Part shown: positions 58,909 to 64,000 of the stretch, one piece after another | Numbering within the stretch: position 1 is the first letter of the stretch | How the letters are laid out: each line of letters begins with the position of its first letter | NCBI RefSeq assembly: GCF_000269805.1 | Contig: NZ_JH711482.1 | Span: 348,304-412,303, forward strand | Source of the DNA: Actinomyces massiliensis 4401292 | Lineage (GTDB): Bacteria; Actinomycetota; Actinomycetes; Actinomycetales; Actinomycetaceae | Direction of reading: 5' to 3' | Length of the DNA: 64,000 bases | Translations under genes and position numbers: made by a program | The notes under the pieces: generated by a model | Database searches by the model: none | What the model saw: only the letters and a program-made list of their open reading frames with translations | What the model was told of the DNA's origin: nothing

Positions 58909-59298
58909 TCACAGATTACTGAAAATAAAGTCCGTAATGTCGGTAGTCCAAACGATAACAGTCCAGACGATCGACAGCACTCCCATGATGAGACCAGCGA
59001 TAGCCATGCCCTTGTTGGAGGCTCGTCCCTCGTTGGCAGCCTGTATACCGAGGAAGCCCAGCACCATTGCGGGAATACCGGTGAGCAGGCCGCAGCACGC
59101 CAGACTGGCGATGCCCAGCCCCAGCGCCCATCCGCCCAGGGCGTTCTTCTCCGTTGATGGACCGTAAGGACTCATTCCCGGGGCATATGCCCCGGGCTGC
59201 GGCTGGTTCGGGTACTGCGGATACCCGGGGTCGCTCGGATAGGAGCCCGGACCAGGCTGGCCGTTGTAAGGATCTTGATTCGGGTCGTAGCTCGTCAT
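58909..59298 (-). CDS. DUF4190 membrane protein with Pro/Tyr/Gln-rich N-terminus
   Basis: A 129-residue protein whose first 45 residues are rich in Pro, Gly, Tyr and Gln (YPQYPNQPQPGAYAPG). A DUF4190 pair of membrane helices follows (LGLGIASLACCGLLTGIPAM and GMAIAGLIMGVLSIVWTVIV) with the loop FLGIQAANEGRASNKG. Function is unknown. ATG 59298 was chosen because the Pro-rich start is typical; upstream frame to 59370 has no homology. The ribosome site is weak. Confidence 0.85.
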   Translation of the reverse strand: MTSYDPNQDPYNGQPGPGSYPSDPGYPQYPNQPQPGAYAPGMSPYGPSTEKNALGGWALGLGIASLACCGLLTGIPAMVLGFLGIQAANEGRASNKGMAIAGLIMGVLSIVWTVIVWTTDITDFIFSNL

Positions 59299-59415
59299 GA
59301 AAAAGACGCACTCTTTCACTTGGGGAACAATGCTCCGGCACTTCTCATGCTCGGCTGCTGCTGGCAGCACGCATACGCCAAGGGCGAGGTTACACGCTCC
59401 GGCTGAGCAGCGCCG

Positions 59416-60210
59416 CTACTCGCCAGTGGGAGCTGACAATCCCCTCACAGGGTGTCCTGCCCCTCGCAAGGCGTCTTTCGCCGCGCCGATCGTCAGCGTG
59501 CCGTAATGAAAGACGCTCGCCGCCAGCACCGCATCCGCGCCATGATCCGCCGCCGCGGCGAAATCCTCGGCTCGGCCCGCACCACCGGAGGCGATCAGCG
59601 GAACACGGACCTCACGCCGGACATCATCGAGCATCTGCAGGTCGAAACCGCCGGTCACGCCATCGGCGTCCATGGAGTTCAACAGGATCTCGCCCGCACC
59701 CAGATCAGCGGCCCGCGCCGCCCACCGAACAGCATCGAGGCCGGTCGAACGGCGTCCGCCGTGAGTCGTGACCTCATATCCCGACGGGGTGGTCACGCCT
59801 TCTGGGCAGCGTCGTGCGTCCACCGATAGAACCACCACCTGATTGCCGAAGCGCTCAGCGACCTCGTACAGCAGTTCCGGCCTTTCAATAGCTGCGGTAT
59901 TGACGCCCACCTTGTCCGCTCCTGCCCGCAGGAGGCGGTCGACATCCTCAACGCTGCGCACTCCCCCGCCCACGGTCAGTGGGACGAAGACCTGCTCCGC
60001 AGTCGCCGAGACGATGTCCAGCATGGTCGAACGGCCCTCGGCAGAGGCGGAGACGTCGAGAAAGGTGATCTCGTCGGCACCCTGGGCGTCGTAGCGCTTG
60101 GCGAGCTCCACCGGATCGCCGGCGTCCCGCAGACCCGTGAAGTTCACGCCCTTGACGACGCGCCCGTCTTTGACGTCGAGGCATGGGATGACACGGACGG
60201 CGACGCTCAT
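59416..60210 (-). CDS. hisF: Imidazole glycerol phosphate synthase cyclase subunit HisF
   Basis: HisF forms the imidazole ring from PRFAR and ammonia supplied by HisH. The barrel starts [19 protein letters not shown], with the catalytic Asp in CLDVKDG, and the second catalytic Asp in [11 protein letters not shown]. Phosphate loops GGVRSVEDV and [11 protein letters not shown] are present. ATG 60210 has AGGAG just upstream and gives 264 residues. The partner hisH is not in the window. Confidence 0.96.
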   Translation of the reverse strand: MSVAVRVIPCLDVKDGRVVKGVNFTGLRDAGDPVELAKRYDAQGADEITFLDVSASAEGRSTMLDIVSATAEQVFVPLTVGGGVRSVEDVDRLLRAGADKVGVNTAAIERPELLYEVAERFGNQVVVLSVDARRCPEGVTTPSGYEVTTHGGRRSTGLDAVRWAARAADLGAGEILLNSMDADGVTGGFDLQMLDDVRREVRVPLIASGGAGRAEDFAAAADHGADAVLAASVFHYGTLTIGAAKDALRGAGHPVRGLSAPTGE

Positions 60211-60319
60211 GGTGACTCCTGAACGGATCGGCAGTGAGGGAACCGAGCCAGAGTAGCGTGAGCTCACTGCTCACCGGGCTACTGGCAGACTCTCGACTGG
60301 CCGCCGGCCGGCCGCTTGC

Positions 60320-61870
60320 CTACTGACTGGTGCCGGGACTGGCGCCCGGTGTCACATGCACGGTTCCGGGACCGTCATCGGGATTCGGAGTCGCGGGCAC
60401 AGCGGCGTCGGTAAGCCCATCATCGGCGATCGCCAGGACATCTATCACCACGGCGACTGCGCCCTCGCCGGCGGCCTGATCGGCTGGGATGGAGATGACT
60501 AGCCTGCTGCCCACCTGGGCGTCGACCAATTGCTCCCTCACGCCTGCAAGTGCGTTGTTCATGTCAATGGTGCCGGGCAGTGTAGTCGTGCCGTATGTGG
60601 TGGCCTGCTGCTGACCATCGGACCAATTCACAGTGGCGTACCGGGCCAGAACGACGCTGTCCGCCTGAACCTGAGGGCCGTCTCCCTGCACGAGCACGGC
60701 CGCGGTCGAATGCGTGGGTACCGGGAGCCCCTGCACAGACAGGCCCACCGTGCCATCGGCGTTCGTCGTCACCGTCGGCATGCCCTCAACGGGCTGCTGG
60801 GATGTCCCCGCCGCGGTGGTGGGCAGAATGTCGATCACCGTGATCTCAGTGGTCTTGGTCTGATCCTCCTTGGTCCGCGGAGCACGGACGACGATTCGCG
60901 ACCCCTCGGTGACTCCGGTGACCGCATTGGCGAGACTCTCACCGATCTTGTTGGGATCGAGTAGGCCTCGATATAGACGCGTGCCTGTTTTATTGCCGGT
61001 GACATTCGTGCCGTCGCCGCCGTCGAAAACCGCCACGGACAGCACGACGGCATCGCCTGCACCCAAGGCGCGTCCGTCGCCCGTGACGACCTGATCAGTG
61101 CTTATCGCAGAGGCCGGTGAGAGGTTTCCCTTGAGCGAGACGACGGGAACGGCGCCGACACGGCCGGCGACTTCCAGCACTGTGTCGAGCGGCCCGTCCG
61201 CATTGATGGAACCGCCCGGGGCCGCACCCGCTGAGCTGGCCGATCCGGCGCCGCCTCCCCACATGCGGGAGACCGCCAGGGGCGCTGCGACGATAGCCAC
61301 TGCCGCCATGATCGCCAGAACAGCAGCAATATATCCTCGCGGTCTGGGGCGCCCCAAAGCGGCCCCTATCGCTCGTTGGGCACCCGTGGTGGTGGGAGGC
61401 TCATCGGAGGAGGGCGATGACTGCGCTGCCGGCGATAAGGCCTCAGCCGGTTCGGACACCGGAGCGGAGGCTGCGCTGCGCGGCGCCTCGGGAACCGGTT
61501 CTTCTGCGGGCGCTGTCGGGATCGGCTGCATCCAGGGCGGAGACAGCTCAGACGTCTCAGACGTCTCAGTGGGCTGCGCGTGGCTCGGTGAGAAAGGCGA
61601 GGAATACGAAGGGTTCGAGGGAAGTGAGAGATCCGAGAGATCCGGCGACGGAGCGGGCTGAGTCCAGTTCGGGGCAGCCGATTCACCCGACTCAACCGAA
61701 CCTGCCGAATCAACCGAACCAGTCGGACCCGCCGAATCACTGCCTCGGGAACCGGCGAGCTCATTGGCCCGCTCCAGCTCACGCCTCTGACGACGCGTCA
61801 ACGGCTGACCGTCCTGCCCCACTTGTGGCAGGCGCGTTGTGTTGCGGGAGGAGGGCGAGAAGGTAGTCAT
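60320..61870 (-). CDS. Membrane-anchored protein with FKBP-like domains, next to pafA
   Basis: The 516-residue protein has a long disordered N-terminus rich in Ser, Pro and Glu (to about residue 190). One membrane helix (YIAAVLAIMAAVAIVAAPLA) follows, then an exterior part with two repeated modules. Each repeat has an FKBP-like arrangement: for example ALGAGDAVVLSVAVFDGGDG with IVVRAPRT, and DAQVGSRLVISIPADQAAGE with VVIDVLAIAD. An FKBP-type isomerase gene commonly precedes or follows pafA in actinobacteria. The repeats look divergent and I cannot confirm the active-site aromatic residues. ATG 61870 has GGAAGGA upstream. Confidence 0.75.
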   Translation of the reverse strand: MTTFSPSSRNTTRLPQVGQDGQPLTRRQRRELERANELAGSRGSDSAGPTGSVDSAGSVESGESAAPNWTQPAPSPDLSDLSLPSNPSYSSPFSPSHAQPTETSETSELSPPWMQPIPTAPAEEPVPEAPRSAASAPVSEPAEALSPAAQSSPSSDEPPTTTGAQRAIGAALGRPRPRGYIAAVLAIMAAVAIVAAPLAVSRMWGGGAGSASSAGAAPGGSINADGPLDTVLEVAGRVGAVPVVSLKGNLSPASAISTDQVVTGDGRALGAGDAVVLSVAVFDGGDGTNVTGNKTGTRLYRGLLDPNKIGESLANAVTGVTEGSRIVVRAPRTKEDQTKTTEITVIDILPTTAAGTSQQPVEGMPTVTTNADGTVGLSVQGLPVPTHSTAAVLVQGDGPQVQADSVVLARYATVNWSDGQQQATTYGTTTLPGTIDMNNALAGVREQLVDAQVGSRLVISIPADQAAGEGAVAVVIDVLAIADDGLTDAAVPATPNPDDGPGTVHVTPGASPGTSQ

Positions 61871-61908
61871 CGGTCCTTCCAGTCTGCCAGATGTCATCGT
61901 ACGGCGTC

Positions 61909-63375
61909 TCAGACGCCGGTGGTCATGCCCGTGGCAAGCGTCTCGTCGGGAGCGTCCATGGCCGCCATGAGGACATCGACACGCTCGTCAACGGCATTGA
62001 AGGGGTCGCGCAGTGCAACGAGCCGGGTACGGCCATCGTCCAGGCGCAGGTTCACCCAATCGGCCGACAGGTCCCGGCGCAGGTCCTGCGCCCGTCCGAT
62101 CGCCGTACCGCGCAGATGCGCACGGGTGGTTGCCGGCGGGGTGTCGACAGCGGTACCGCAGGCCTGTTCATCAATGAGACGCCGCAGCAATCCGGCTCGC
62201 TCCAGCTTCAGACGGAGCCCGTCGCTACGGCTCACATCGTGATAGGCCAGGGCCAGCCGGGCCATGCGCGGCTCGCCCAGCTCGGCGCCGGTGCGCTCGG
62301 CATAACGGGCCAGAAGCTGGTGCTTGGCCGCCCAATCCAGATCGGTGGCCACGTCCTGGGGCCTGCCCGAGCGAACGGCCTCCAGGCCTCGTTCCCACAG
62401 GTCGAGAACATGGTGCTGGAGATCGCTCAAGTCCAGATTCCTGACGTGCTCGCGCACCCTGACCAGGTGCTCGGCCTGCAGATCCACCGGCGTGATGGTG
62501 CGGCCGTCTGCGAGCTCCAGCGCAACCGTGCCGGTCAGGTCGTGGCAGGTATCGCGGATGGCCCTCATGGGGAAGGCGAGCTGAAGATCCGCGAGACTGC
62601 CGCCCTCCTCGAGGTAATCCAGCAGCAGGTCCATGGCGCCCACTTTGAGAAGGGTGGATCCCTGAGCGATATTGGAATCGCCGACGATCACATGCATGCG
62701 CCTGTAGAGTTCGGCATCTGCATGAGGCTCATCGCGGGTATTGATCAGGGGGCGCGAACGGGTGGTCGCCGAGGAAACGGCATCCTCCATCTGATCGGCG
62801 CGCTGGGAGAAGACGTATCGGGCCGGGGCCCCATGATCGCTGGGATCGTTGGGATCATTGGGATCGCCGAGCAGAATATGGCCGGCGCCGACGAGGATCT
62901 GGCGCGTGACCAGGTGGGGCACAAGGGTACGGGCGTCATTCCAGAAGTCGCCACGGCGACGCACGAGGTAGTTCTCATGACAGCCGAAACCCGTGCCCTC
63001 GGCATCGAGATTGTTCTTCAGCAGGTGAATGCGGCCGGGCACCCCCCGTTGTTCCAGGCGAGTATTGGCCTGCTCGGCGAGATCGGCCATGGTGATCTCT
63101 CCAGCCCGGTCCTGAGCCAGGAGATCGGCCAGCTCATCGCACTCCGCGGTGGCGAACTCGGGGTGGCTGCCCACGTCGAGGTACAGGCGCGCCCCGCCAC
63201 GGGTGAAGACATTGGAGGACCGGCCGAGGCGCACGACGGGCTCGAACAGTTCACGTGCGGCATGGTCAGCGTCCAGAGGCGGTATGCCGCCAGTTGTTGA
63301 GGCGCAGGTGATGCCGTACTCGGTCTCCACGCCGATGATTCGCCGCGCGGGCCTGCGCGAGGGCGGCGCCGTCAC
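61909..63375 (-). CDS. pafA: Pup--protein ligase PafA
   Basis: PafA attaches Pup to lysines of target proteins using ATP. The N-terminus RRIIGVETEYGITCAS carries the conserved Glu, and other family segments are RSSNVFTRGGARLYLDVG and DDGRTRLVALRDPFNAVDER. Length is 488 residues. Start is GTG 63375, which overlaps the pup stop (GTGA), so pup and pafA are translationally coupled. Proteasome core genes are not seen in the window; some actinobacteria carry the Pup system without a proteasome. Confidence 0.95.
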   Translation of the reverse strand: MTAPPSRRPARRIIGVETEYGITCASTTGGIPPLDADHAARELFEPVVRLGRSSNVFTRGGARLYLDVGSHPEFATAECDELADLLAQDRAGEITMADLAEQANTRLEQRGVPGRIHLLKNNLDAEGTGFGCHENYLVRRRGDFWNDARTLVPHLVTRQILVGAGHILLGDPNDPNDPSDHGAPARYVFSQRADQMEDAVSSATTRSRPLINTRDEPHADAELYRRMHVIVGDSNIAQGSTLLKVGAMDLLLDYLEEGGSLADLQLAFPMRAIRDTCHDLTGTVALELADGRTITPVDLQAEHLVRVREHVRNLDLSDLQHHVLDLWERGLEAVRSGRPQDVATDLDWAAKHQLLARYAERTGAELGEPRMARLALAYHDVSRSDGLRLKLERAGLLRRLIDEQACGTAVDTPPATTRAHLRGTAIGRAQDLRRDLSADWVNLRLDDGRTRLVALRDPFNAVDERVDVLMAAMDAPDETLATGMTTGV

Positions 63376-63554
63376 TCTCCGCCCTTCTGGACGAAACCCT
63401 GCACGAAAGCCGCCGCATTCGTCTCCAGGACGGAGTCGATCTCGTCGAGAATGTCGTCAACACCGGCAACCTGAGCCTGGCCGGCCGCATCGGAGGCCTC
63501 GGAGGCATCGTCGCCGTGGCCCCCGGTGGGCTGAATCTGCTCGTGGGTGCTCAT
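63372..63554 (-). CDS. pup: Prokaryotic ubiquitin-like protein Pup
   Basis: This 60-residue, Asp/Glu/Gln-rich protein is mostly disordered with a helical segment (VDDILDEIDSVLETNA). The C-terminus FVQGFVQKGGE ends in Gly-Gly-Glu, so the final Glu is ready for ligation by PafA without prior deamidation by Dop. A good upstream GGAGG is seen (CAGGAGGCACC) before ATG 63554. It lies between dop and pafA. Confidence 0.96.
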   Translation of the reverse strand: MSTHEQIQPTGGHGDDASEASDAAGQAQVAGVDDILDEIDSVLETNAAAFVQGFVQKGGE

Positions 63555-63602
63555 GGTGCCTCCTGCCTGTCCGTCGGAGCGCGGCCCGCACTCCCGATGG
63601 GA

Positions 63603-64000
63603 TCAGTCTGCCCCCAAGCCCCGGCGTGGCCCAATCGTTATCTGAACCTGATCGAGCACATCGGCCACCCGCTGCGGGTCGGTCTGCACGTCCTCAGGCA
63701 GCGAAAGGCGCAGCAGGTGCTCGCATTCGGGCAGGTCCAGCACCAGACTCGTCCAGGAGGCGGCGACGACCTCGCTGTGACGGGCCACAGCCGATCCACG
63801 GATGGCGGCGCGCGTTCCGAAAGGCGCAGTGTCGGCAGCCGCCTCGATCTCGGCATCGGTGGTCATCCGGCGAGTGCGCCCCGCCGCGATGAGCCTGTCC
63901 GCGATGCCGCGACCGGTGCGAAGATCGGCCCACTGGATGTCGAGGGCGGCCAGTCGAGGATCATCCCAATCCGCACCGGTCCTGACGCGCATGGCATCGC
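63603..64000 (-). CDS. dop: Depupylase/deamidase Dop (partial, C-terminal part)
   Basis: The frame is open to the right edge of the window. The visible 132 residues match the C-terminus of Dop: LDIQWADLRTGRGIADRLIA, AAIRGSAVARHSEVVAASWTS and the tail QITIGPRRGLGAD. Dop removes Pup from substrates and, in organisms with Pup-GGQ, deamidates it. Because this Pup ends in Glu, only the depupylase role is needed here. The catalytic domain lies outside the window. Confidence 0.9.
   Translation of the reverse strand, partial: DAMRVRTGADWDDPRLAALDIQWADLRTGRGIADRLIAAGRTRRMTTDAEIEAAADTAPFGTRAAIRGSAVARHSEVVAASWTSLVLDLPECEHLLRLSLPEDVQTDPQRVADVLDQVQITIGPRRGLGAD

Noticed and set aside
61891-63300. Plus-strand open frame opposite pafA
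   Set aside because: Antisense shadow; PafA motifs are continuous on the minus strand.

Overview
This window looks like chromosomal DNA of a high-GC Gram-positive actinobacterium, most likely of the family Actinomycetaceae (Actinomyces or a close relative). The evidence is the GC-rich third codon positions, WhiA, an ANTAR response regulator, a Pup conjugation cluster (dop-pup-pafA), a cytidylate kinase fused to the GTPase Der, and the gene orders uvrC/rapZ/yvcK/whiA/gap/pgk/tpiA/secG and rpsA/polA/pdtaR/pyk/lgt/his, which are typical of actinobacteria. No rRNA operon, CRISPR array or intact transposase was seen. Nearly everything is core chromosome; accessory material is confined to a few short islands.

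Layout. 1-7.7 kb (minus strand): xerD, a ParA-like ATPase, scpA, scpB, a 23S pseudouridine synthase, tyrA and the cmk-der fusion, mostly joined by 4-base stop/start overlaps; this is a chromosome-segregation and translation-support operon. 7.5-14.5 kb (minus): secG, tpiA, pgk, gap, whiA, yvcK, rapZ, with rho-independent-type hairpins after gap and tpiA. 14.6-17.5 kb: purT, a 6-phospho-beta-glucosidase and a Mop molybdate-binding protein lie between rapZ and uvrC, which are commonly neighbours. 19.8-20.3 kb: four tRNA genes (Val-GAC, Cys-GCA, Gly-GCC, Val-CAC). 20.3-23.8 kb: an island beginning beside tRNA-Val(CAC), with a possible serine-recombinase relic, an XRE/AbrB regulator, a membrane-anchored alpha/beta hydrolase, decayed sequence and a LiaF-like membrane protein. 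23.9-31.1 kb: UTP-glucose-1-phosphate uridylyltransferase, a very large polytopic membrane protein, and the vitamin B6 genes pdxST facing their regulator pdxR across a palindrome. 31.2-43.9 kb: uvrA with a LexA box, a frameshifted Imm33/DUF2185 immunity-type gene, an aldehyde dehydrogenase, an operon of two TerC proteins and a CtpE-like P-type ATPase behind a yybP-ykoY (manganese) riboswitch, then uvrB. 44-64 kb: a lipoprotein, a CoaE fused to a peptidase-like domain, an unknown 577-residue protein, rpsA, polA, a hotdog thioesterase, pdtaR, an unusual tRNA-Leu(CAA), pyk, lgt, a catalytically degenerate TrpC-like protein, hisI, hisF, and an FKBP-like membrane protein next to pafA, pup and dop.

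The features I would look at first are: (1) the manganese riboswitch, whose P1 3' strand appears to compete with a hairpin that hides the terC ribosome binding site; (2) the TrpC-like protein at the usual trpC position, which lacks several catalytic residues, with trpE, trpB and trpA absent beside it; (3) the CoaE carrying an N-terminal pyroglutamyl-peptidase-like domain with the catalytic cysteine replaced; (4) the tRNA-Leu(CAA) with a short variable loop; and (5) repeated use of 10-11 bp period tandem repeats between genes. I found no clear candidate for an entirely new multi-gene system.
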